This document shows positions 1 to 11,052 of a stretch of 64,000 nucleotides of DNA, piece after piece. How positions within the stretch are numbered: the first letter of the stretch is position 1; each line of letters opens with the position of its first letter. This DNA is from Prunella strophiata (lineage: Eukaryota; Chordata; Aves; Passeriformes; Prunellidae): the NCBI GenBank assembly GCA_036583965.1, contig JAZBQD010000027.1, positions 3,056,687 through 3,120,686 on the forward strand, given 5' to 3'. The notes under the pieces were generated by a model that saw only the letters and a list, made by a program, of their open reading frames with translations, did no database searches and was not told the origin of the DNA. Both the position numbers and the translations under genes were made by a program.

Positions 1-2
1 GG

Positions 3-641
<639 letters not shown>

Positions 642-986
642 TTAGGAGGGTGCTGATAAATTTTAAGGGCTGTAGAACCCCTTGCTGATGGACCCCAAAC
701 TCACCACCGCCGGATCCCCGCTTCCGTTTCGCGCCAACCCAAAACCTCCGCTCCCGCCCCCCAAAAACAGGGTCCAACTTCAACCAAGCACCTAGATGGA
801 GATGGTGCAATGCTGGTGCCCTTTCCCCAGTCCCCAAATCTTTTAAAAAAAAAAAAAAAAAAATTAAAAAAAAAAGGCAGAATGAGTTAAAAGCCAAAAA
901 CTCCTTTGCAAGTCCACTTGCGGAGTGCGTATCTCCCTTTGCTCTCTCCCTGACCCCGCTGCTTGCGGTGTAGCCAGCGTTTGCCC

Positions 987-1021
987 GCCAATTTGGCAAA
1001 TCCTAAACATTTGGATGCCAA
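987..1021. promoter_or_regulatory. Cluster of NFI half-sites in intron 1
   Basis: GCCAA and TTGGC half-sites are packed together: GCCAATTTGGC (987-997, two half-sites back to back) and another GCCAA at 1017-1021. NFI proteins bind TTGGC(N5)GCCAA and also, more weakly, half-sites. The spacing here is not the canonical five bases. Autoregulation by NFIA is an inference only. Confidence 0.25.
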
Positions 1022-2520
1022 TCAATGTTTGTATGGGGAAGTCTAAAGTATAGTAAAACTTTCCCTAAGATATATTTGGAAATAGCAGCCAGGCAGAATA
1101 GTAAAATGCCACTATAGCTGTATATACAATTACAATGAAGGGTGGTTTTCACTCTGGATCCTAAACAGTGAAGGGAGCGAGAAGTACCGCGGTCGATTTA
1201 TCCCGCGAGCACAATCATAACTAACACTAAAGCCCTAGAAAAAGCAAGCCTTGCAATTTATCTTTTTATTATATTTTTTTTGTTTATATTTAGTAAAAGA
1301 AACAAACAAAAAAACTTGCTATCTGGGCATATTAGGGAAAGTCAAACTCTGAGCCTTCCCATAAAATAAAATTTTAAAAAATAAAAAAATAAAAAACAGG
1401 AAAAATTGAAAAATGCGGTAACAGAAAACTGTAGCACAACATGTGCAAATACGCAAAGAATTATTAATTGTGTCAGATTTTCAGTTATTTAAAAAGAAAT
1501 GCCCTACTCGGAAAGTTAGTTTGGCCATCCGGAGACACTGCTTGCTTTGTGTAACGAGGAGTTAAAGATCACCCCTCTCCCTTGGCACAAAAAAAATCCC
1601 AATTAAAATTGTGCTGACACTAAAAAAAGGCAAGAAGACCCCTTGATATTTTTTTTTTAATAATTATATATATGTAGATATATATTTTTTTCCTCACTAA
1701 GGATTACATAAATCAACCAAAGAGATCAAAACATATTATAATATACTGGGGCCACTGCTTCTTGTTTTTTCCCCCTGAATAAATGAATGACCCAACTCAA
1801 GGCTGCACATAAAAATGCACCCAGCCTATGGGGCCTGATCCAGCGCTGTGTGCTGGGGACGTCCCTGCTTCCAGTTCCTCCTTTTCTCAGGATTGGGCCC
1901 TCCAGGAGGGAAAAATAAAGTAATCTCTGCAATGTTTTCCCCAGCATGGGAAAAGCCACCCGCTACCTACTCCTGTGTAAGGAAACATCGGGGATTTTTC
2001 AGATTAACAAACTAACTTTTTTTTCCCTTTAATTATCCCATGGAGTACATTTTCTACCCAAATCATTGTGGGTCATGCAAATATGGTTATTAAAACAGAC
2101 ATCTTACTTCCTTTCAACACTTTATTTTAATTTGCATTGTTCTTTTCAGAAATTATGAAAAATTGAGAAATCAATAGTAGAAATATCTATCAGCAAAATC
2201 CTGTCATAATTCAAGTCCTTCTGCTGACTCCCCAAAAGCATTTATTGCACTTATTCTGAGTGGCCCCAGAATTGTAGATACTTAAATCTATAGGTAGCAC
2301 CATTGCATTTATTTTTATTTTAAACACAGATTGTTAAAAACTTTTCTAGCAGCACAATATATTTCATTAGAGCAGAGCGGCAGCAATCAAAGTATTATGA
2401 ATGATTATTAAAATAAAAGCAGGTAAAATAAAATAAATCACTCCAGTGATTGGCACATTCCTCTTTTTTTTTTCCCCTCCTCTATGGGAGAAGATGATAG
2501 TTTCAAATTTCAATAAAGTT

Positions 2521-2661
2521 AAAAAAAAAAAAAAAAAAAAAAAAGATTGCTGCGAGTTTGCAGTCGGCAGATTCAAAAAGTGAGAGGAGGCACAATCCCA
2601 GCACATGGAGCTGCTCTCACCCACCAGAAACTGCTCTCACGGGGGAGGGGGGGGGGGGGGG
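2521..2661. repeat. Poly-A (24) and poly-G (15) tracts
   Basis: An uninterrupted A24 run (2521-2544) is followed about 100 bases on by a G-run (2647-2661), both within intron 1. No target-site duplication or SINE body is visible beside the A-run, so it looks like a microsatellite rather than a retroposon tail. Confidence 0.7.
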
Positions 2662-4316
2662 TTGGGGGAAGGCAGGGGGCAAAAAGAAGAAAAATATAAA
2701 AACTACAGGTCTCTACAAGCTATTAAAAATAATAAACCCTCCCTCCTGATCCCTTCTGTCCTTCCCTTTCCCCACTCAGGGAGAGTCAAGGAAAAAAGGC
2801 CTTTTGTCAAGTGGAAGTTTATCTGTGAAGGTACACAGAGCAAAGAGGCTCGACAGCCCAGAGCGAGCCAGGGCAGCGCTTCCAGCCTTCCCACTTTCCA
2901 AACACGTCTTGGTACATCCTGAAATATTTTAACTTTTCTGCTTTAAGCAGCGCTTTGTCCTGCCTGATCTCATGTGCTCGGGACTTTTTTGGCTCGGCGT
3001 TGGATAACATCCAAGAGAGAGTTGCTTTAACCTGCGCTAAAGCTGATTTCTACGATGTGAACCTGAAAGGGGAGGTAAAAACAACACCCCAAAATAAAAA
3101 AAAACCTTTTAAAAAAAACACTAAACCACTTTAAAGGGAGGGGGGGAAAAAAACCAAGATGCTTTTTGGTGCAAAGTCAGGGTCTGTGGCTAAAGTAAAC
3201 GAGAAAGCACTGCTGCTCAGGCGCGAGGTGTGCACGTCCCTATTACACCCTAATGTGTCTTTTCAAAATGGTGCATGAGGAGAAAAGGTTAACGACTCAT
3301 AAACAGACCAACTTTCAAAGTGTCTTGGTAAACACGCTGCTCCAGGAAAATCGCACTGCTTCAATCTTCGGCGCTGAGGTATTAGCAAAGTCCAAGTGGA
3401 AATAAAAGCAGCCAGGACTGATCAAACAGAACTGGGCTGGACGCGGGGACGGAGTGGGGGGAGCAGCCTCTGCACAATACAATTTTTTATTTCAGTGGCG
3501 CTACAGCCCCCTCAAAAAACCCAAAAAGTTTTGGAAATGTGTCAGTGCAAGTGTGCTAACAGATGTGCAACTTATCTGCAGCCTCGCTGCAAAATAGCAG
3601 GATTTTAAGGAACTGGTAGAAAAGGCAATGATCTTTCCCTTTCCACAAGTTAGCTTGAAGGGAAACTTTAAAAGTATTCGATAAAGCTGTTTGCTTTCCC
3701 CCCTCAGTGTTGGATGGGTTACCTAAAAATAAAAGACACCAGAAAGCTGGCAAAGCAATAATAAAAAGTTGGGGTTTTCTTTATTGCACTCCTCTCCGAA
3801 GTTTGAGGACACAGCTCTTCCGAGAGCTGCCGGTCTCTAAGCAGCACCTAAAATTTGGGCCGCACAGTTCTGTACTCTTTATCCCCAAAATTCTCCCCTG
3901 CTCTTCAAAAAGGATGTTAAAAAAAAAACAAAACAAAAACCCTATGACAAAAGAACCCCCAACGCCAACCCAAAGGCGCCTTCGATAATGTAATCCTGCA
4001 AAGGAGGCTTTGAAACAATGTATTTCTGCAGATCTTTTTGAAATTAAGCCAACTACAGCGACCCTTGCTAATATTTTTACAATCCATTTGCTTGTAAATC
4101 TATGAGGAGACGTGCATATGTTCCCCAACTATTTCCTAGCTCCTCAGCAGATATGTAAATGGAACGATGTTTGGATTTTTCCTGACAGATGACACAAAAT
4201 GCTTGTGCCATTTAGGTTCCAGGGCTTGGATAAATATGCTCAGAACCAGGATTTCTGTTTGTTTTCCTTTTCTAACCCACTTTCAAGAGCTTCCCTTTAA
4301 ATCTAAATCAAAACTT

Positions 4317-4358
4317 AAAAAAAAAAAAAAAAAGAAAGAAAAAAAAAAAGAAAAAAAA
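4317..4358. repeat. A-rich purine tract
   Basis: About 42 nt of A interrupted only by G, within intron 1. Simple repeat. The lysine-rich frames through it are artefacts. Confidence 0.7.
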
Positions 4359-4608
4359 TCCTTCCTAAAACTTGTATCAATAAAAGCTCTTGAAATGATA
4401 AAATAGGAAATTATTTGCAATAGCTCAGGGCGCGCTCCCTTTTTCTATGGAAAAATGACAGAATCACCTAATTGATCCTTCGGAGGGAAGAGTTTGTCAG
4501 GAGGCCTCTAATCCTCCTATTACTTTTCCAAACGTGCAGCAGGAATGCCAGATTTTCCTAACGGAGTCAAAGCACATGCCTGGCTTTCTGCTTTTCTTTT
4601 GATAAATT

Positions 4609-4653
4609 AAAAAAAAAAAAAAAAAAAGCCGGGGGGGGGGGGGGGGGGGGGGG
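4609..4653. repeat. A19-GCC-G23 homopolymer junction
   Basis: A19 (4609-4627) is followed by GCC and then an uninterrupted G run of 23 (4631-4653). The G run is capable of forming a quadruplex. Exact lengths of such runs are often uncertain in assemblies. Confidence 0.75.
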
Positions 4654-6132
4654 CACGGGGACAGGACACGACTGGGCCAGGGAGCAACCAGCCCATGGAT
4701 TTATTTTCTCTCCTTAATATGCGACTGGGCCTACTGAGCCCCAGGAGCCCCACGTGGAGATGCCAAGAGCGTCGGCGCTGCGGGCCCTGCACGGAGTGTC
4801 CGGGGGTCCCTCCTGCAGCCGCCGCGCTGACAAAAACCAGGTATTTCTCAGAGTTGAATTAAAGGCACAAACTTTGCCCAGGCACAGCCCGGAGTTGCTG
4901 CATCCCATCCTCTGCAAACTCCCGCTGCTCACATTTTCCTCCTGCCTTTTGAGCAAGTGTACGGTCTGGAGTTTCGTGCCCCCGCCGGCCTGGTGTTTTC
5001 TCGCCAGCACCCCAAAATTTGTGGGAGGCTGGGGAAGGAGAGGGGACCGCGACTGGAGAAGGGGACGAAACTTTCAGAGCTCTTCGGGCTGCCTGGGAAG
5101 CTGCCGCCCCTCTCCCTGCAATTCCTTGCCTTTTTCTCGACGGAAAGAGCCCGGAGAGGCTTTCTCACCGGGAGAAAAAAAATATTCCAATTAAATTAAT
5201 AAGAATAATGTAGTCAAAATCTCCTGCAGGAGGAAATAATCTGGGGTTTGAGTCCGCCACAAAGCATTTCCTCGTTAAACCATTATATCCTGCTAATTGA
5301 AGGGGTGTAATTCAGCGTCCTGCAGCAGCGCGCGGGGAAAAGGGGGGCCGGGGGCTCCGCGGCCGCGCAACCGGGGGGCACCGCGGAGCGACACCCCCGC
5401 CTCCACTCCCCGCGCAGCCCCGTCCCGCCGCGAGCGGAGAGCGCAAAAGTTGCGCCGAGTGCCGCGGGGCCCGATCCGCGGGCGGGAGGGTGGCGGGGGG
5501 GACACGCGACACACGCGGGACAAGTTTGCGGGTGTCCGTGTTGGGGGACACACGCACGGTCCCCCGGCTGGGGCGGCCTCCGCGGGTGCGGAGGGCGCTC
5601 TGCGCGGGGGCGGCTGCACCGCGCCGCACCGCGGGAGCGAGCCCAGGTGCGGGGGACGGTCCCTCTCTCCGTGCCCGGGGCGCCGGGGGGGCGCGGAGCC
5701 GGCGGGGCCGCTCCAGCGGAGCCCCGAGCGCGGTGCCGGGGGGTGCGGGCCGCGCCGTGCCCGGGGCGGGGAGCGGCGCAGCGGCTCCAGCGCTGCCCCG
5801 GGGCCGCGGTGCGGGGCGGTGCGAGGCGCTCCGGCGCGGGCGGCGGCATCGGCGGCATCGATCGCGGATGACCAAGCACGGCGGGGCCGTGCGGGTCGTC
5901 CCGCAGCACCGCGCCCGCGCGGGCCCCCCCCGTTAATTAAAGCATTAATAAGTAGGCGCCATTAGCCATGTGCCGACACAAATGGCCGTGCGGGAAGGGG
6001 GTGGAGGGGGGGGCGATGCGAGCGAAAGGCAACAAAGTTAGTTTCGGCGAGCGGCGGTGGTGCCCCTTCCCCGGCGCGCACGGCCGCGCACCCCCGCAGC
6101 GCCGGCCCCACCGCGCCCCGGCGGCCGCTTAC

Positions 6133-6159
6133 CTGGGTGAGACAGAGCGGAGAATACAT
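6133..6159 (-). CDS. NFIA: NFIA coding exon 1 (start codon, 9 codons)
   Basis: Coding part of NFIA exon 1. On the minus strand ATG (6159-6157) opens the peptide MYSPLCLTQ, the NFIA-type N-terminus (NFIB and NFIX differ within these residues). It ends CAG and is followed directly by a GTAAG donor (6132 downward), so the exon joins exon 2 in phase 0 to give CLTQ-DEFHPF. The initiation context has G at -3 and T at +4, which is moderate. It sits in a dense CpG island, as expected for a broadly used developmental promoter. The transcribed 5' leader must extend to higher coordinates, but its start cannot be fixed from sequence alone. An NFIA first exon with a different N-terminus is known in other vertebrates, including chicken as I recall; I looked for a minus-strand copy in this window and did not find one. 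Confidence 0.94.
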
Positions 6160-6198
6160 GACTGCTGCGGGGGGCTGCGGTTTGGAGGTGTGCGTGTG

Positions 6199-6288
6199 CG
6201 GGGAGAGAGGGAGAGAGAGAGGGGGAGAGAGACAGAGGGAGAGGGAGAGAGAGGAGGGGAAAAAAGAGAGAGAGAGAGGAGAGGAGGG
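6199..6288 (+). repeat. (GA)n purine repeat in NFIA 5' leader
   Basis: About 90 nt almost entirely G and A with GAGAGA phasing, 40 nt upstream of the NFIA start codon. In the NFIA transcript this is a CU-rich tract, a possible polypyrimidine-binding-protein target and a length-variable microsatellite. The function is inferred. Confidence 0.75.
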
Positions 6289-6313
6289 GGAGCCCCGAGC
6301 CTGCTTCTTGCTT

Positions 6314-6361
6314 TCACATTTCCAACTCTGCCAAACTGCAGCCAGCGCGGAGCCGCTCCAT
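6314..6361 (-). promoter_or_regulatory. Upstream ORF (15 codons) in probable NFIA leader
   Basis: Minus-strand ATG at 6361-6359 opens a 15-codon frame ending in ATG-TGA (6319-6314), 154 nt before the NFIA start codon. The last Met codon is itself a start-stop pair in a reasonable context (G at -3). If transcription starts upstream of 6361, scanning ribosomes would meet this frame before NFIA. The peptide shows no recognisable domain. Whether it is in the mature leader is not shown by the sequence. Confidence 0.4.
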
Positions 6362-6396
6362 GAGCTGAACTTTAACCCCGCCTCGACTTTCCCGCA

Positions 6397-6438
6397 CTAC
6401 GCGCTCGGCATGCCTGCCCCGCGCGCCGTTAAAGGCAT
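6397..6438 (-). promoter_or_regulatory. Second upstream ORF (13 codons) in probable NFIA leader
   Basis: Minus-strand ATG at 6438-6436, an in-frame ATG at 6411-6409 and a TAG stop at 6399-6397. It lies 35 nt upstream of the 15-codon frame, so two short frames precede NFIA. It is relevant only if the transcript starts above 6438. Confidence 0.3.
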
Positions 6439-6670
6439 AGCGCTCGCTGCGCGCCCCTCCGCCGCCCCCGCTCCGCGCCCCTCCGCTCCGCTCCGCGCCC
6501 CTCCGCTCTGCGCCGCGCACCGCCCGCCCCGCGCCCCGCGCCGCCCGCCCGCGGGGGCGGGGAGGGGCGGGGAGGGGGCTGCGGCGCCGCCGCCTCCCTC
6601 CGCCCCGCCGCCCCGCAGCGCGGCCAGCCGCGGAGCCGAGAGGCGAGCAGGGCTCGGCTCAAAGTTTTCC

Positions 6671-7230
6671 TCTTTTTACGTGGGGACGGGGGGGGGGGAT
6701 TGTGTATTTTTCTATCATAATTGTTATTTATTTATTTATTTTGCTCTTCCCGGGGGCTGCGGCTCCGCTCGGCCCTTGACCATGGAGGGATGGGGCGGGG
6801 GGGGGGTGCTGGGGGAAGCGGCGTTGCCTTCCACAACTTTCCCCATCCCCTTTGGCACTTGTCATTTTAAATCAAGCGCTTTAGAATCAAGGGTGCTTAT
6901 TCCACTTTAAAAAAAAATAAAAATTTTCTTCTAAAAAATAGCAACACATAAATTCATTGGCACATCGCACTCCCCCCTCTTTCTTACTTATGAAATCTAA
7001 AAGTGAAGCGCTTAAAATTAAAAATACCCCCGCGCCTCCTGACACTTCTGGAGCGCATTGTCTTGGCACCGGCAACGTTTGGGTTTGGGGTTTGGATGCT
7101 CTCCAGCCCGCTCCTGGGGACTCGCAGGGTGTCCCGGGTGGTGTGTCCCCCCCTTTCCGCTTGGGAATAGCGTTTTCCACTGATGCTGGAGGCACTTTAG
7201 GTGACCCCCGCGTCCCTGCGCGTAGTCACA
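6671..7230. other. Mixed sequence upstream of NFIA exon 1, no gene
   Basis: The CpG density drops here. It contains an AT-rich patch with repeated TTTA units (about 6718-6742), a G-run (6797-6806) and otherwise unique sequence. It is probably promoter-proximal or part of the leader. Nothing is recognised as coding. Confidence 0.5.
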
Positions 7231-7233
7231 GGC

Positions 7234-7269
7234 TTTTTTTTTTTTTTTTTTGGGGGGGGGGGGGGGGGG
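7234..7269 (+). repeat. T18-G18 homopolymer junction
   Basis: An uninterrupted T18 run (7234-7251) is joined directly to G18 (7252-7269). On the minus strand this reads C18-A18. It is a potential quadruplex/i-motif site about 1.1 kb upstream of the NFIA start codon. Confidence 0.75.
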
Positions 7270-7716
7270 CGACACACACAGGGAAAAAATCCCAGCTATA
7301 GGGGAAAAGGAGGAAAAATCCCCTCCCGCAGCTTGTTTCGGAGGTGGAGGGGGAGCGGGTTGTGTCCCCCACTCCTCCGTGCCGCACCGTTCCCAGCCTT
7401 TTGCGGTTTCCAGCATTATCTTTTAAGTAACTTTTGGCGCCCTTCGGGAGACTTTTGGCCGCGGGACGGCTGGTTGCGCCCTCTAGGCAGGGGCCACGGT
7501 CAAGTGCAGCCCCTCCGCAGCCGCGGACACCCCTCCCTCCCCCAAAAAAATACGAGTAGAGCGAAAGCGCCTTCCCCCACCCCAGAATATTGGAGCGCTA
7601 AACGGGTGGGCGCGCAAGTTATCCTCATTTTTCCCAACTCAGCATTTTGCTAAGCACGCTTTTAAAAAATAAATAATTTTTTTAAACGTGGGATTTTTTT
7701 TTTAAATAAAAAAAGC

Positions 7717-7980
7717 TTTTTTTTTTTTCTTTATTCTTCTCCCCTCCCCTTTTTTTTTTTTTTTTTTGGGTGCTAAATCCGGAGGTTTCCGAGGCTCCGG
7801 CCCCGCCAGCGGCCCCGTCCCCGCGGGGCGCCGCCAACTTCGGCGGAAAAGGCAAAAAAAAAAAAAAAAAAAAAAAAAAAAGGAGGAGGAAAAAAAAAGA
7901 TAAAAAAAATAAAAAGAGGAGGAGAAAAAAAAAAAAAAGGAGAATAAAAACCGAGGAAAAAAAAAATAGAAAAAAAAGGC
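7717..7980. repeat. Paired pyrimidine and purine tracts
   Basis: A pyrimidine tract (7717-7767, mainly T with CTCCCCTCCCC) is followed by about 85 nt of GC-rich sequence and then a purine-rich tract of about 125 nt (7854-7978, including A28 at 7854-7881 and AGGAGGAGG blocks). The order Y then R on one strand allows the two tracts to pair as an imperfect large stem or to form triplex DNA. Lysine/arginine-rich and phenylalanine-rich frames here are artefacts. Confidence 0.7.
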
Positions 7981-8030
7981 GCGCCCCTCCCCCCGGGGGA
8001 GTTCAAACGTCGCAACACCCACTCCCGCCG

Positions 8031-8100
8031 CTGATTGGGCGGCTCTCGGTGACGTCACAACGCCCCGCCCCGCCCATTGGTCCCCGGCGCGGTCCGTCAC
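8031..8100. promoter_or_regulatory. CCAAT / CRE / GC-box promoter module
   Basis: Within 70 bases there are two inverted CCAAT boxes (ATTGG at 8034-8038 and 8076-8080), a perfect palindromic cAMP-response element TGACGTCA (8050-8057), overlapping GC boxes (8061-8074) and a CRE half-site (CGTCA at 8095-8099). These are consensus sites for NF-Y, CREB/ATF and SP1. The spacing of about 42 bp between CCAAT boxes is about four helical turns. It lies 1.9 kb upstream of the NFIA start codon in CpG-rich DNA. It could drive NFIA from a distal start, a divergent non-coding transcript to the right, or both. The direction is not decided by the sequence. Confidence 0.6.
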
Positions 8101-8239
8101 ATCCCGCGGCCGGGCGCGTTTCTTTGTGCGCGGCCGCGGGCGCTCCAGACGGCGCGCACGGAGCGGGCGCGCACGTACGGGCGGGGAGGGGGCAGCGGGG
8201 GAATCTGTCAAGCTCAGCGGTTTTCTCAAATCCCTGACC

Positions 8240-8288
8240 AAAAAAAAAAAAAAAAAAAAAAAAAAGAAATTAAAAAAAAAAAAAAAAA
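8240..8288. repeat. Poly-A tracts
   Basis: A26 (8240-8265), a short GAAATT interruption, then A17 (8272-8288). Simple repeat inside otherwise CpG-rich promoter DNA. Confidence 0.7.
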
Positions 8289-8289
8289 G

Positions 8290-9440
8290 GCAGCTGCGGC
8301 GCAGACCTGCGCGCCCGCGCTCGCTCCGCGCCCAGACCCCGCGCAGACAATAGCGAATTCCCTCTGCGAAAGCGTGGGAATCGGGTTAAAAATACAAAAA
8401 CAAGAGTTTAAGCGGCGCCGCGTCCCACGGGCAGGGATAACAGGGATAACACAGATAACAGCGCAAGAGAAACTTTGCGGGCTCTGGCGGCTGGCGGCAC
8501 TTTTTTTTTTTTTTTTACCTCTTCGCAATTTTTTATATTTTTCATGGCTAAAATCGACTCGCAGCCGTTGGGAACCGGAAGGGAAAACCCGCTGCAGCCA
8601 ACTGCCGCCGGCTCTTAGGTGGGATGTGTTGGGATTTTTTCTTCCCGTGGGTTTCGGGCTGATCTGGGGGTTTTGGTGGCTGCGGCGCGGGGCGAGCCGG
8701 GGTCGGGGCGGGCGTGCCCGGGCGCTGCCGCCGCCTCTCCAGGCTCTGCCGGGTGGGCTCCCAGTGCCCGGGACTTTGCAGAAGTTCCGAGCGATTCGGC
8801 AGCCTCCCGCCCACCTCCCTCCTCCTCTTCTCCTCCACCTCCTCCTCCTCCCCCCCGCCCCCGCGTATTTCCGCAATCGCCGCGATTCGCACAGGAGACC
8901 CGCACCGGGGGGCGGCGGGGCTCACGGACATCCCCCGCACACCCCCGGCCGGGCGGGCGGCCCCGCTGCGGGCCCGCAGTGTCCCGCCCCCGCCGAGCCC
9001 CTTCCCACCCGCGGGGTCCTGCGCGGGGAGGCGGTGCCCCCAATCCTGCACGGGTAACCCCCAATCCTGCATGGATAACCAGCCCCCCGGCACGGGTAAA
9101 ACCCCTCCTGAACGGGGAACCCCCTTCCCCTTCCGCACGGGGACCCCCCCATGCGCACCCCCCCGCGCGGGGAACCCCCGTCCCTTGCACCAGCAAAGCT
9201 CCTTTGCTGCATGAGCAAAGTTACCTGGCGCTGGCAATCCCCCCATCCTCCTTCGCACGTCCACCTTTGCACCCCCCGTGCTTTGCAAACCCCCCCAGGC
9301 TTTTCCCCCCCCGGTGCGGTGAAGGTGCGGGGCCCCCCCGGCCGGGCAAGCCCCCGGCGGGGGAGGACCGGTCGTCCCCGCAGCGCTGCCGTGCCTGGCA
9401 GCGATGCAGCAGCCAAGCTGCAAAGTCTCCAACTTACACG
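8290..9440. promoter_or_regulatory. CpG-rich promoter-flanking DNA
   Basis: CpG-dense sequence from 8290 to 8345 and from about 8640 to 9440, an upstream shoulder of the NFIA island. It includes a CTCCTCCTCCTCC pyrimidine block (about 8812-8860) and a minisatellite. Overlapping open frames of 160-330 codons on both strands have biased Pro/Arg/Ala/Gly composition and no recognisable domain, so none is called. Confidence 0.6.
9034..9190 (+). repeat. Degenerate GC-rich minisatellite
   Basis: Six or so imperfect units built on CCTGCACGGGTAACCCCC, each about 20-30 nt, with the CACGGG(G/T)A(A/C)CCCC core recurring through 9050-9175. Copies are too diverged for exact boundaries. Confidence 0.55.
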
Positions 9441-11052
9441 GCACCCCTAAAATAGTCCTGATTTCATCCCTGAAAGGATTTCCTGGCTTTGTGTGTCTTA
9501 ACTAGCCTTGGCCATTTTTGTAGAATAACCCCATTATTCACAGCTCTGAGGGTACAATCTGCTAAAGTCACTTAATAAAAAAAAAAAAAAAAAGCCCAAA
9601 AAAAACCAACCAAAAAAACACAGAGGAGAAAGAAAAACCTTCAAAGGGCGTGAGAAATAAAGGCAAACAAACAATTGTCTGTGGCTCTCAGCTCCCCTTG
9701 ATCGTGGATACCCGCTTCATTAACAGGAGAAGCATTATATGCTTAAAACTGGAAGCCTCAAGATGCGTGATAATACTGCAAAATTAATTTGGGGGGGGGG
9801 GGGGGGAGGAAAGAGCAAGTGGATCTGAAGGTTAATTGCTATTTTTTGACAACAAAGTGAGACTTCAACTCACACAACTCATAAGGAGCGGTGTGGTTAC
9901 CCCTCTGAATTTACTGCTTTTAATCGACTTGAGCAGGTATTTAAAGACACAGAGGTTGCAGCCGCAGCGTACTGAGTACAGAGAGAAAAGGAAAAAAAAA
10001 AAAAAAAAAAAAAGAGTAAGAAAGTAAAAAACCCCTGAGACAGTGATTTTCAGTTTGCAGTTTGGGAGCCCCAGACCTGCGCCGGTGACAGCGCGGCTCC
10101 GTGCGCGGCGGCGCGTTTGAACCTCCCGGCAGCGGCTCTGCTTCCCTGGTTACCTCCTGGTGACCCCTGGGAAGGAGCCCGCCGGTTCCCAGCGGTCTGG
10201 AGACCACAGGTTGGAAACCACTGGTTTTGCATAAACTTGTGTTATTCGGCGCAGGCTTAGGTCGCGAGGGCTCCTCTTAGCAAATTGTCGAAGGATGATG
10301 TGCACTGCATAAATTAAAACATCATGTCCCCTTGCCATGTGAAAGCATTATTAAAAGAAGCATAATAAGGGATTTCCACCATGTTATCAAGCGTACAAAG
10401 AGAACTCCGAATGGGAGGGATGGCTGTCATCGGGGTAGAACAAGCTGGGATTTTGGAGAGGCTTGAGAAGCGCTTTGAATAGCCCGTCAGTTGGACAAGG
10501 ATCAGCGCTGACAATAGCTGGGCTATATGTGGTATGGCCTGTTAACATACAGCAGCAATCATTAAAGGCCTGAGACAGACAACAGGGCTCTCCTGGGCCC
10601 TGAGTGATGTTGGTGGCTTTGGGAGAGCCACTGTGGCTGCCCTGGGAGCAGCTTCACCCCGCTGAGAGCCAGAAGCCCCCTGAAATCTCCAATCCTGACC
10701 CTTTTCCATCAAGACCTCAGAGCCACACAGCTGCTGACTCACATCTCCAAGAGACCTAAGTGCCAGTGCGGTGGATGGAAATCAATGCCCAGATGTTTCT
10801 CTGTTGTCCCACAACCTCCTAGTGGAACTATCTACAAATCCCAGTAGAAACTGTCACGGAGAAGCAGCATTTTAGTGACATGCCCAACCTTGTCCCACCA
10901 TCCACCATAAAATCAATATTCTGAAGCTACCAAAAATGAGAGTATTCTGTAAGACTCTCTGGAGAAGACATTACTTTTTTTATTCACAGATGCACAGAGA
11001 ACTGGGCATAACAGGGTTTTCCTCCTTAGCTTAAAGGCTCCAGATCCTGAAA
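9441..11052. other. Intergenic, simple repeats only
   Basis: CpG density falls abruptly after 9440. Contains poly-A (9577-9593), G16 (9791-9806) and poly-A (9991-10012) tracts and unique sequence. No exon or RNA gene is recognised. Confidence 0.5.

Larger units (their letters stand above)
5290..6670. promoter_or_regulatory. NFIA: CpG island spanning NFIA exon 1
   Basis: Extremely G+C and CpG rich sequence from about 5290 to 5960, continuing over exon 1 and, after a GA-repeat interruption, through 6370-6670. It covers the end of intron 1, the start codon and the probable 5' leader. This is the typical architecture of a vertebrate developmental-gene promoter with dispersed initiation. No single transcription start can be placed. 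Long reading frames in both strands across it follow from the scarcity of stop codons in GC-rich DNA and are not genes. Confidence 0.8.

Noticed and set aside
5283..5965. Overlapping frames of up to 222 codons on both strands
   Set aside because: They lie in the NFIA CpG island where stops are rare; composition is Gly/Ala/Arg/Pro-rich and both strands are equally open.
7702..8241. Lysine-rich and phenylalanine-rich frames
   Set aside because: Direct translation of poly-A/poly-T and GGA tracts.
8077..9455. Frames of 278-326 codons in the upstream CpG-rich DNA
   Set aside because: Several mutually overlapping frames on both strands, running through poly-A and a minisatellite, with no domain.
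10896..10912. Possible alternative NFIA first exon ending TGGTGGATG on the minus strand
   Set aside because: The preceding codons do not match the known alternative N-terminus and the following GTGGGA is a poor donor; probable coincidence.
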